Shown piece by piece: positions 1 through 6,286 of a DNA stretch of 8,889 nucleotides (position 1 is its first letter; every line of letters begins with the position of its first letter). Below the pieces are notes generated by a model. The model saw only the letters and a program-made list of their open reading frames with translations, did no database searches and was not told the DNA's origin. The translations under genes and the position numbers were made by a program. This DNA comes from Bacillota bacterium. Its GTDB lineage: Bacteria; Bacillota; Clostridia; DSM-8532. The stretch is from assembly GCA_023446675.1 (NCBI GenBank), contig JAEXPO010000066.1:1-8889 (forward strand). Reading direction: 5' to 3'.

Positions 1-275
1 CCATTACCGTTACACCCTATTTGGGGGATGTTTCGGCTTCGCCCTTTGTCTATCGCAATTACCAGAAGACTGTGGTGCTGGCACAGAATCCGGCAAACGG
101 TACCGAGGCCGCGGAAGCCTCGTATCTTGTTCGTTTTGATCTGGCTTTAAAGCAGGATCGTCTAAATGGTGTCTATCCCGTTATTATTACGGTTCGGGGC
201 AGGACGGAAGAAAACCTGTGGTTTGAAGAGAGCTTCACCACCTATATCACAGTGATCGACGGACAGGATGAGGAC
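1..275 (+). repeat. Protein repeat unit A (3' part only)
   Basis: This is the end of a 136-residue repeat within the surface protein. Shared blocks with the later units are LGD.(A)SPF, the RFDL/RFEL block, the NG(V/I)YPV block and the closing YITV.DG(Q/K)D. The 5' half of the unit lies outside the window. Confidence 0.75.
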
Positions 276-2036
276 GGAACCCAGGAATCCAACCTCCGTC
301 CTGTCAATCTTACACTGGACAGTACCAACCTCTATGAAGGGATGGATAAAACCTATTCACAGGGCTATTCTCCCATTGTGGCAAACGGCGTGGCCACACT
401 AATTCTTCCTGTCCTGGCTGACGGTTATTTAAAGGGGAGCACCCTAACGGCTGTACCGGATTTGGGGAATACCGCCCGTTCCCCTTTTGTTTTTAAAAGC
501 TATCAGAAGGAGGCTGCACTCACCCCGACGCCTGTCAATAATGGCGAGAAAAAAGTAAGCGCCTACTATATCCGATTTGAGCTTTCTCTGGACGAAAACA
601 GATTCAACGGCATTTATCCCGTAGTGGTGACTGTTCAGGGCAGAAATGAAAAAAATGAAGCTGTTTCAAAAAACTTTACCGTCTACATAACCATTACCGA
701 TGGCAAGGATCCCAACGCTGTAACTGAGCCGGAGAAGGAAGAAGCGGTCCATTTATCCCTGGATAGCCAGAACCTCTACCCGGAGATGGACAGTACCTAT
801 TCACAGGGCTATACGCCCGTGATTCAGGGTGATACCGCAGTTCTTATCCTTCCGGTTTTATCCGACGGGCCATTAAAGAATAATACGGTAACGGCAGTTC
901 TTAGCCTGGGCGATACAGCTTCCTCTCCCTTTGAATACAGGGCTTACCGGAAAGTGGTGGCGTTATCGGAGGTTCGGGTAAACGAAAGGGGGCTTTACGT
1001 AAACGCTTTCTTTGTGCGTTTTGATTTGCCGCTTTTGAAGGAACGGTTCAACGGGGTTTATCCGGTGGTTGTTTCCATACAGGGGCAAACCCTTGAAGGC
1101 GACAGGGTAGAGGAGGCTTTTACCGTTTATGTGACGGTGTCGGACGGAAAGGATCCCAATGAAGAGGAGCCGCCGGAAATACCTGTTTCTCAGCCTCTTG
1201 TCCTTGTGAAAAATTACACAATAACACCTGAAATCATAAATGCGGGAGATGAGTGGAAGGTTCTTCTAACCCTTCAAAACACCAGTAATGCTCTGTCTGT
1301 CCAGAATATGACCGTTGAGGTTCAATGGGATAGAGCCAATATGACCCTTATTAACGATACAAATGTGCTTTATATTGAAAGGCTAAATAAAGGAGAATCG
1401 GTGGATTTATCCTTAAGCTTTAAAACCGATGGAAAAACTCCTGAAGGCAGATACACCCTTGACCTTGCCATGACCTATGACAACCCGGAAGCGCAAACCC
1501 TTTCCTCCACCGGGACATTGACCGTGGAAATTACTCAACCTGCGGTTGTGGAGCTTGAGGGGCCGACTATTCCGGACAGCGTCGTTTCCGGCGAAACCCT
1601 GCCTCTCTCCTTTAACGTCATGAATATGAGCCGGGAGCGGGTTTATAATGTGCGTATCAGGCTGGCTGCCCCCGGCTTTGTCCCTCTTGCCTCAGCCTTC
1701 GTCGGAAATATGGAGGCAGGGACCGCAAAACAGGGGGAAATGGACGTTTTCATTGCCGTCCTGGAAGGGCAAGCGGGAGTGTCCGCGGAGAGCAAATATG
1801 GTGTAACCAACGGTACAATTACCCTAAGCTATGAGGATTCATCCGGAAGGGCCTATGAACAGACCTCGGACTTTATATCCACAATCGAACCCGCTCCTTT
1901 GCCGGTTAAAGCTCCGCCTGCCGGGGAGCCGAAGAGGGCCGGGCAGTGGTGGGTGTCCATTGCCCTGGGGGGTGGGGTAATAATAGGCCTGTCCTTTCTT
2001 TTTGTCAAACGGAACCGGAAGAAGGAGCTTCTTTAA
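1..2036 (+). CDS. Large exported repeat protein with C-terminal membrane anchor (5' end outside window)
   Basis: The reading frame is open from base 3. The residues before the first possible TTG start at 21 (ITVTPY then LGDVSASPF) align with the same place in the later repeats (TLTAVPDLGNTARSPF, TVTAVLSLGDTASSPF), so the gene begins left of the window. The visible part is about 677 residues. It holds the end of one repeat, two full repeats of 136 residues (309-716 and 753-1160), then two beta-rich domains (about 1188-1530 and 1545-1880) that resemble the CARDB/NEW3-like Ig-fold domains of S-layer-related proteins. A hydrophobic helix near the C-terminus (WWVSIALGGGVIIGLSFLFV) is followed by a basic tail (KRNRKK). 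The topology expected is an exported body with a C-terminal membrane anchor. The stop overlaps the next gene by one base. A role as the extracellular partner of an ABC/FtsX-type complex is inferred from the neighbour. The family of the repeat is not recognised. Confidence 0.8.
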   Translation, partial: ITVTPYLGDVSASPFVYRNYQKTVVLAQNPANGTEAAEASYLVRFDLALKQDRLNGVYPVIITVRGRTEENLWFEESFTTYITVIDGQDEDGTQESNLRPVNLTLDSTNLYEGMDKTYSQGYSPIVANGVATLILPVLADGYLKGSTLTAVPDLGNTARSPFVFKSYQKEAALTPTPVNNGEKKVSAYYIRFELSLDENRFNGIYPVVVTVQGRNEKNEAVSKNFTVYITITDGKDPNAVTEPEKEEAVHLSLDSQNLYPEMDSTYSQGYTPVIQGDTAVLILPVLSDGPLKNNTVTAVLSLGDTASSPFEYRAYRKVVALSEVRVNERGLYVNAFFVRFDLPLLKERFNGVYPVVVSIQGQTLEGDRVEEAFTVYVTVSDGKDPNEEEPPEIPVSQPLVLVKNYTITPEIINAGDEWKVLLTLQNTSNALSVQNMTVEVQWDRANMTLINDTNVLYIERLNKGESVDLSLSFKTDGKTPEGRYTLDLAMTYDNPEAQTLSSTGTLTVEITQPAVVELEGPTIPDSVVSGETLPLSFNVMNMSRERVYNVRIRLAAPGFVPLASAFVGNMEAGTAKQGEMDVFIAVLEGQAGVSAESKYGVTNGTITLSYEDSSGRAYEQTSDFISTIEPAPLPVKAPPAGEPKRAGQWWVSIALGGGVIIGLSFLFVKRNRKKELL
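309..716 (+). repeat. Protein repeat unit B (136 residues)
   Basis: The unit starts at LTLDSTNLYEGMD and ends at TDGKDPN. It matches unit C over its whole length without net gaps; by eye about half the residues are identical. Diagnostic blocks are NLY..MD.TYSQGY.P, LILPVL.DG.LK, LG.TA.SPF and RFNG.YPVVV. The start-to-start period to unit C is 444 bases (148 residues), with a 12-residue acidic linker between them. Confidence 0.85.
753..1160 (+). repeat. Protein repeat unit C (136 residues)
   Basis: The unit starts at LSLDSQNLYPEMD and ends at SDGKDPN, the same length as unit B. It is followed by a Pro/Glu-rich linker (EEEPPEIP) that leads into the CARDB-like part of the protein. The bases differ much more than the shared residues, so the duplication is old and not a recent expansion. 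Confidence 0.85.
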
Positions 2037-3031
2037 TGAGAATCAGTGATTGGATAGGCTCTTCCTTTAAGGAGCCTCATTACGGGTGGGCATCCTTTGT
2101 GGCGGCCGCCGTAGCTGCCGGTACTTTTTTTAGCTCCCTGGCCGGGGCTTTGGAAGCAGGTGTCCAAAGAGAAGAGGCTCTTCCCTGCGAGTTGATAGTT
2201 CCTCTGGCAGGACAGGAGAAAAGATTATACGACGGCCTTTTGGAGGAAGTGTTCCGCATACCGGAGGCAGAAGCTGTTTCACCTGTCATTGAAATTCCGG
2301 TGGAGCTTAAAGCAGGTATTTATTCAGCAAAGGTCGCCCTTTTAGCCATTGACCGGGCCTACTTAAGTGAAAGTCTTTTGCAGGGACAAATGTTTCCTCC
2401 GGAAAGTGCCATGCCTTACCTTGTTTTAAATGACGGAGCTTTGAGCCGGTTTTCCGCAGGGGAAAGGGCTATCAGCCAAAGAGAGGCTCTGGAGACTGAT
2501 TGGCTTAACCTGGCATATTCCCTTGAAGCAGGGGAGAGCGGCAGAGCATTAGTATCAAAGGTTTGCGGCATTGCTGCCGGTGATGGAAAAGAAGGAGCTA
2601 TGGGGTATATGAGTTTGGATGTTGCCAAAAGCCTTCTGTGGAGATATGGAGGACCTAAAAGCTATACCGCTGTTTATATGCGGGCCGGAAACGATGGGAA
2701 AGCCTCGGAGATCATAAAAAGCCTGAGTGTGCTGGGGCTTTCGGTAAGCTCAGCCTATGAAGAAAGGCATGAAAGCTGGAGAGCAATACGAAGGGAAGCG
2801 GGTTTTCATTTTTTTATAGGATGCCTGTGCTTCGGCCTGGGGGGTATTGGCGCTCTTGCCTGGCGCAAAAGTGTCTTGCCGGGGTTAAATGCCGGGAGGT
2901 ACAGGCTGTTTATGTCAGCGTACCCGTCCCTTGAGCCGGATAAGCTTCTCTGGTTTCAGTTGGGGCTGGCAGTACTGGCAGGGGTTGTTTCAGGGGGCCT
3001 CCTGTTTATTATGTGCTATGGATTAGGATAA
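2036..3031 (+). CDS. Three-helix membrane protein resembling a reduced FtsX/MacB-type permease
   Basis: The protein is 331 residues. The ATG at 2036 is chosen because it overlaps the upstream stop (TAATG) and has GAAGGAG at 2021-2027, eight bases ahead. An earlier in-frame start at 1946 would lie inside the upstream gene and has no support. One helix lies near the N-terminus (about residues 17-40), followed by a soluble domain of about 215 residues and two C-terminal helices (about 257-276 and 304-331). The block FRIPEAEAVSPVIEIPVE looks like the start of a MacB periplasmic core domain. FtsX/MacB permeases normally have four helices; here the chain stops at the third, and the usual cytoplasmic E-G-R rich coupling loop is replaced by GRYRLFMSAYPSLEPDK. 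It may work with the preceding surface protein and an ABC ATPase upstream of the window (inference). It could also be an unrelated membrane protein. Confidence 0.65.
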   Translation: MRISDWIGSSFKEPHYGWASFVAAAVAAGTFFSSLAGALEAGVQREEALPCELIVPLAGQEKRLYDGLLEEVFRIPEAEAVSPVIEIPVELKAGIYSAKVALLAIDRAYLSESLLQGQMFPPESAMPYLVLNDGALSRFSAGERAISQREALETDWLNLAYSLEAGESGRALVSKVCGIAAGDGKEGAMGYMSLDVAKSLLWRYGGPKSYTAVYMRAGNDGKASEIIKSLSVLGLSVSSAYEERHESWRAIRREAGFHFFIGCLCFGLGGIGALAWRKSVLPGLNAGRYRLFMSAYPSLEPDKLLWFQLGLAVLAGVVSGGLLFIMCYGLG

Positions 3032-3037
3032 AGAATC

Positions 3038-3046
3038 TGTTATAAT
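3038..3046 (+). promoter_or_regulatory. Extended -10 promoter candidate for the methyltransferase gene
   Basis: TG at 3038-3039, one base, then TATAAT at 3041-3046 give a full extended -10 element directly after the permease stop codon. The -35 region at 16-17 bases spacing is poor (TGGATT), as is common for extended -10 promoters. The leader from here to the methyltransferase start would be about 160 bases. Confidence 0.45.
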
Positions 3047-3119
3047 AATATCAGTTTAAAACGAAAGCAGGGATTTCATTTGAAGACCAAACGAATTAAT
3101 TACTCGGTGCAGTTAATTT

Positions 3120-3160
3120 AATCTGGTAGCAGATTGTGCCGGGATAATGAATTTGTTATC
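3120..3160 (+). other. Two small inverted repeats in the methyltransferase leader
   Basis: AATCTG (3120-3125) and CAGATT (3130-3135) form a perfect 6-base stem with a GTAG loop. GATAA (3143-3147) and TTATC (3156-3160) form a second perfect 5-base dyad with an 8-base spacer. Neither is followed by a T tract, so they are not terminators. They could be operators or weak leader hairpins. No known riboswitch was recognised in this 180-base gap. Confidence 0.3.
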
Positions 3161-3212
3161 AGTTAGCTGCGCCATTCCTCCGAAAAATGAATAATGAGAG
3201 GAAGCAGTTAAA

Positions 3213-3998
3213 ATGAAATTGGATAATAACACTTATAACGATGAATTGAAGGCCAGGCTGAAAGCACAGTGGCAGGGGGAAGAAAATTACGCCTTTAAGG
3301 GCTGGGATTTTTCCCATCTTGATGGACGATGGAAAGAGGAAGCGCTTCCATGGGATTATAGGGAGCTCCTGTCAGCGCTCTTAAAGCCAACCGATAAGCT
3401 GCTTGACATGGGCACGGGCGGGGGAGAGTTCCTATTGTCCCTGGGCCACGCTCCGGAGCTTACCTCTGTAACGGAGGCTTATCCGCCTAATGTGGAGCTG
3501 TGCAGAAGAACATTGGCCCCTATGGGCATTACCGTCGAGGAGGCAGACGGGGTGCAGGCGCTGCCGTTTAAGGCCGGGAGCTTTGATGTTGTTGCCAACC
3601 GCCATGAGGATTTCAGTCCCACGGAAGTCAGTCGTATATTAAAGCCGGGAGGCCTTTTTATAACACAGCAGGTGGGGGGCAAAAACGACGAGGAGCTGTC
3701 CTTGCGGCTTTTGCCTGATTTTGTGCCTTTTTTTCCCGACCATACACTTAAAAAGAATAAGACTGCTCTGGAGCAGGCCGGTTTTCAAATTCTCAGAAGC
3801 GAGGAAGCCTTTACACCCTTGAGGTTTTATGACGTGGGAGCGCTGGTTTATTTTGCGAAGATCATAGAGTGGGAGTTTCCCGGTTTCTCTGTTGAAAGCG
3901 CTTTCCAACAGCTATGGGACTGCCGGAAGGAAATTATGAAAAACGGGTTTGTACAGGGAACGGAGCATCGCTTCCTACTCATTGGAAGAAAGCCCTGA
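3213..3998 (+). CDS. Class I SAM-dependent methyltransferase
   Basis: The protein is 261 residues and likely cytoplasmic. The start is ATG at 3213 with AGAGGA at 3197-3202, ten bases ahead. The SAM-binding fold is clear: motif I LLDMGTGGGEF (residues 63-73), an acidic residue at the end of strand 2 (E88 in VTEAYPPN), an acidic motif before ALPF (D112), the strand 4 block SFDVVANRHE (123-132), and the post-motif RILKPGGLFITQQVGG. This places it with the type 11/25 methyltransferases (UbiE-like fold). The C-terminal third (EEAFTPLRFYDVGALVYFAKIIEWEFPGF) probably forms the substrate site. The substrate cannot be told from sequence; a small molecule is more likely than rRNA because no RNA-binding domain is seen. 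It appears to be a single-gene transcript between its own promoter and the terminator at 4014-4052. Confidence 0.88.
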   Translation: MKLDNNTYNDELKARLKAQWQGEENYAFKGWDFSHLDGRWKEEALPWDYRELLSALLKPTDKLLDMGTGGGEFLLSLGHAPELTSVTEAYPPNVELCRRTLAPMGITVEEADGVQALPFKAGSFDVVANRHEDFSPTEVSRILKPGGLFITQQVGGKNDEELSLRLLPDFVPFFPDHTLKKNKTALEQAGFQILRSEEAFTPLRFYDVGALVYFAKIIEWEFPGFSVESAFQQLWDCRKEIMKNGFVQGTEHRFLLIGRKP

Positions 3999-4013
3999 TG
4001 GGAATTGCCCTGA

Positions 4014-4052
4014 ACAGATGCTCCTGTTTTACGGGAGCATCTGTATTTGTTC
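4014..4052 (+). terminator. Intrinsic terminator between convergent genes
   Basis: A perfect 11-base stem, ACAGATGCTCC (4014-4024) with GGAGCATCTGT (4034-4044), encloses a 9-base loop and is followed by a short T-rich run (ATTTGTTC). It lies 15 bases after the methyltransferase stop. The T-rich tail is only on the plus strand, but the stem also sits 17 bases beyond the stop of the convergent minus-strand gene and could stop or protect that transcript too. Confidence 0.75.
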
Positions 4053-4060
4053 GTGGTCTT

Positions 4061-5422
4061 TTAAATCAACGGAAGCCAATAGCAGGCTGCAAGGGGCAGA
4101 ACAGGGGGAGGGACAATGTCGGTATTATAGCCGGCAAGCACCGTTGGCGGCAAAGTTGCTGAAGCCCATCCCGCTGTAAAGGTCTGATTGACTATCACAT
4201 TTCCAAAGGCAAACAAATCCGTCGTTCCGGAGGAGCCTCCGTCTATTCCGATAAGCCCCTTTCCTGCCGTGTTAAGCACGTTGTTTCCTATTACCTCAAT
4301 GAACCTGAACAGGTTTAACCCCGGATTATACAGAAGGATGGGAACATTTCCTTCCAGGCTTGTTATCGAGTTGCTTATAAACAGCTCAAATTCGTTCCCC
4401 ACATACTCCTCTATTACCAAAATATGCCTTAGGGTGAAGGGAGAGCTAAGCTGGCTGTTATTGCTTATGACCAAGCTTCCTGTGAGGCTGCCTAGGCTTA
4501 CGGCCACATTCGTAATGATAATGAATCGGCATGCGGTGTTGGCAGAGTCGGAAACATAGGTATTGCTGTCAATAAAGCTGCTTCCCGTTGTGGAGGAAAT
4601 AAGTATGTAAAAATAGCCGTTGTTGGGTGCGGCCAAGGGGGCGTAAGTGAACTGGCATTGGGTTATCTGGAACTCGGAGGCCTTAATGCCAATGCCTATT
4701 TCACATGCCGAGATACCGCATTGAGTGACGTATAAGCCCGTTGCGGCCAAATTGTTAAAGCCGATAACGGTTTCAACGGATAAAACCGAAGGGTAGTTTT
4801 GAGTAATTTGCATGCTCCGGATTACCACATCCGAGACGGTTATATTAAACATGGTCACAACAGCAGGAGTGGTCGTAATAACGATGGTTAACGCAATTCC
4901 CTGCCCTTCGATGATTACGGATTTATTAACGTTAATTGTTGAAATAATAACAAAGGTTTCGGCGTCCAGCAGCAGCCTGTCGCCATCGGAGGCAGCAGCC
5001 AGGGCGGCGTCGATTGTTGTATAGGTTCTTGTAGAGCCTACTAACAGGGTGTTTCCGGTAGCTGACGGAATAGGTCGGAGAGGGGGAGGCACAGGTTCAG
5101 TCTGCTTATGATAGAGCTGCCCTGAGCTTACATCCAGATAAAGATCTCCAAATTCTCCTATACCGCATGTGGGCACACCAATACCCCGTATAATGCTCAG
5201 TCCGCTTGGGCCGGTGGGGCCGGTATCACCTGTAGACCCGGTTGGTCCGGTTGGTCCGGTTGGTCCGGTTGGTCCGGTTGATCCCGCTGGACCAATAGAG
5301 CCTGGAAGACCTCTGGGCCCCTGCGGGCAGCTTTTTTTCTCTTTTGACATACATGGGTCACACTCTGCCCGGGTTTCCCGGCCCGCGCAGGTAGGCCTGT
5401 AAATAGGAGTTTCTTCGTACAT
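4061..5422 (-). CDS. Collagen-like spore-surface type protein with beta-helix domain
   Basis: The protein is 453 residues. The N-terminal head has four cysteines (12, 21, 24, 32) and no signal peptide. Thirteen Gly-X-Y triplets follow (residues 35-73, mostly GPT). Next is a [15 protein letters not shown] block, a short motif often found after collagen segments in such proteins, and a Pro-rich linker. From about residue 122 the sequence [23 protein letters not shown], seen in pieces, is typical of the start of right-handed beta-helix (pectin-lyase-like) domains, followed by Ile/Val/Asn-rich strands to about residue 430. Collagen-like proteins without signal peptides in spore formers (BclA type) sit on the exosporium or coat; that location is inferred here. 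The catalytic residues of polysaccharide lyases were not recognised. The start at 5422 has no AGGAGG but has GTGAT six bases ahead. The gene is monocistronic and converges on the methyltransferase. Confidence 0.8.
   Translation of the reverse strand: MYEETPIYRPTCAGRETRAECDPCMSKEKKSCPQGPRGLPGSIGPAGSTGPTGPTGPTGPTGSTGDTGPTGPSGLSIIRGIGVPTCGIGEFGDLYLDVSSGQLYHKQTEPVPPPLRPIPSATGNTLLVGSTRTYTTIDAALAAASDGDRLLLDAETFVIISTINVNKSVIIEGQGIALTIVITTTPAVVTMFNITVSDVVIRSMQITQNYPSVLSVETVIGFNNLAATGLYVTQCGISACEIGIGIKASEFQITQCQFTYAPLAAPNNGYFYILISSTTGSSFIDSNTYVSDSANTACRFIIITNVAVSLGSLTGSLVISNNSQLSSPFTLRHILVIEEYVGNEFELFISNSITSLEGNVPILLYNPGLNLFRFIEVIGNNVLNTAGKGLIGIDGGSSGTTDLFAFGNVIVNQTFTAGWASATLPPTVLAGYNTDIVPPPVLPLAACYWLPLI
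5240..5284 (-). repeat. 9-base tandem repeat coding Gly-Pro-Thr
   Basis: Four exact copies of GGTTGGTCC (plus-strand reading; 5240-5248, 5249-5257, 5258-5266, 5267-5275) are followed by a one-base variant (5276-5284). On the minus strand they encode GPT x4 and GST. Gain or loss of copies keeps frame and changes only collagen stem length. Confidence 0.9.
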
Positions 5423-5428
5423 AAAAGC

Positions 5429-5433
5429 ATCAC
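5429..5433 (-). promoter_or_regulatory. Unusual ribosome binding site of the collagen-like gene
   Basis: Minus-strand GTGAT, six bases before the ATG, matches the far end of the extended Shine-Dalgarno sequence (the GTGAT of AAGGAGGTGAT) instead of the usual AGGAGG core. There is no better site in frame, and the next in-frame Met (residue 25) has none. Confidence 0.4.
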
Positions 5434-5453
5434 TTAGTATTTTTATCCTAAAT

Positions 5454-5462
5454 TAGTATATG
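5454..5462 (-). promoter_or_regulatory. Sigma-K-like -10 element of the collagen-like gene
   Basis: On the minus strand CATATACTA fits CATA-N3-TA, the -10 pattern of the late mother-cell sporulation factor sigma-K. It lies 31 bases before the start codon, giving a leader of about 25 bases. A -35 AC is not clear at 16-17 bases (CA/AA there). The overlapping TATACT is a possible sigma-A -10, but no good TTGACA partner is visible. Confidence 0.4.
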
Positions 5463-5593
5463 AATACTTGTCAGGCTTTTGCCACAGCATAGCCTCTTTC
5501 CTTCTTAACACTTATTCACATCTTTTTCAAAAGGCGCCGATATAATTCGAGCCAGCCTGTTTAGCGCTCATAACATGTAACACGGTAAAGTCA

Positions 5594-5602
5594 TGCTACA
5601 AT
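5594..5602 (+). promoter_or_regulatory. Distal extended -10 promoter candidate for paiA
   Basis: TG (5594-5595), one base, then TACAAT (5597-5602). The -35 region is poor. If used, it gives a leader of about 125 bases that contains an inverted repeat, AAGAAAC (5612-5618) with GTTTCTT (5642-5648). Confidence 0.3.
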
Positions 5603-5665
5603 AAAATTTTCAAGAAACTTGATATTACAGAGGATTTGCAGGTTTCTTAAAAGATTGCAAAACTT

Positions 5666-5693
5666 TTGACTGTCCAGTATATTTAAATGTATT
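5666..5693 (+). promoter_or_regulatory. Proximal sigma-A promoter candidate for paiA-cyuA
   Basis: TTGACT (5666-5671) matches the -35 box at 5 of 6 bases. After 16 bases TGTATT (5688-5693) matches the -10 box at 4 of 6. The start point near 5700 would put the AAAGGAG site (5719-5725) in a short leader. The rest of the divergent gap 5423-5734 shows no gene, only these promoter candidates and an AAGAAAC/GTTTCTT dyad. Confidence 0.4.
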
Positions 5694-5734
5694 GCAGCTC
5701 TGTCTTCCAGTACGGACTAAAGGAGTATGGCCTC

Positions 5735-6253
5735 ATGAACACAGTTATAAGAAAATGCACACCGGAAGATTTGGATGAACTTCAAAAAATATCTGAGATT
5801 ACCTACAGGGACACCTTTGCAGATCTTAATACCCAAGAGAATATGAAAGCCTATCTGGATAGGGCCTTTAATGAAGACAAGCTTAGAAGCGAATTAGACG
5901 ACAGGGCTTCCGCCTTTTATTTTATATATGAAAAAGAGGAGGCTGCCGGCTATATTAAGCTAAACGAAAGTCCTGCGCAAACCGATATCCATGATCTGCT
6001 CTCTCTTGAGCTTGAAAGAATTTATGTCTTAAGGGCATACCAGGGTAAGGGTTTAGGACGTATTTTAATGAATAAAGCCCATGAGGTGGCTAAAAGCCTT
6101 AAAAAAACCTATCTATGGCTTGGCGTATGGGAAAAGAACAGCCATGCACTGAATTTTTACCGCAAGAACGGCTTTTATATCATGGGAAACCATACCTTTG
6201 TCATGGGGGAAGAAGTGCAAACGGATTATCTAATGCGCAAGGATCTGGAATAA
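5735..6253 (+). CDS. paiA: PaiA-type polyamine N-acetyltransferase (GNAT)
   Basis: The protein is 172 residues from the ATG at 5735, which has AAAGGAG at 5719-5725 nine bases ahead. An upstream in-frame ATG at 5687 has no such site. It acetylates an amine with acetyl-CoA. GNAT motif A is RAYQGKGLGRILM (residues 100-112), and the LWLGVWEKN..A..FY.KNGF block (127-147) is typical. Several segments recall the B. subtilis spermidine/spermine acetyltransferase PaiA: NMKAYL..AFN, LE.ERIYV, WLGVWEKN, and F.MG.E.QTD near the end. Length and start agree with that protein. In Bacillus, paiA is paired with paiB and affects sporulation and degradative enzymes; no paiB is seen here. The cyuA gene follows after 33 bases, so the two are probably cotranscribed. 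Substrate is inferred from the family as spermidine or spermine. Confidence 0.85.
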   Translation: MNTVIRKCTPEDLDELQKISEITYRDTFADLNTQENMKAYLDRAFNEDKLRSELDDRASAFYFIYEKEEAAGYIKLNESPAQTDIHDLLSLELERIYVLRAYQGKGLGRILMNKAHEVAKSLKKTYLWLGVWEKNSHALNFYRKNGFYIMGNHTFVMGEEVQTDYLMRKDLE

Positions 6254-6286
6254 GTTACGGCTTATAAAAATGAGAGGAAAAATACC

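Noticed and set aside
3080..3121. 13-codon frame MKTKRINYSVQLI with a TTG start and AGGGA ahead
   Set aside because: It is too short to support as a gene without conservation data. It is mentioned only as part of the leader.
5240..5284. Possible CRISPR or minisatellite array
   Set aside because: The units are 9 bases with no spacers and are fully explained as codons for Gly-Pro-Thr.
5169..5402. Plus-strand frame reading [15 protein letters not shown], itself collagen-like
   Set aside because: It is the antisense reading of the GPT repeats. There is no ribosome site, no continuation, and the minus-strand gene explains the region.
5197..5433. Second minus-strand frame through the collagen region, rich in Asp-Gln-Pro
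   Set aside because: It is the shifted reading of the 9-base collagen repeats. The true frame has the Gly-X-Y pattern and a long beta-helix-like continuation; this frame stops soon after the repeats.
5515..5546. TTCACA ... TATAAT as a promoter in the divergent region
   Set aside because: The spacing is 20 bases with no dyad or extended -10 element, so it is weaker than the other two candidates for paiA.
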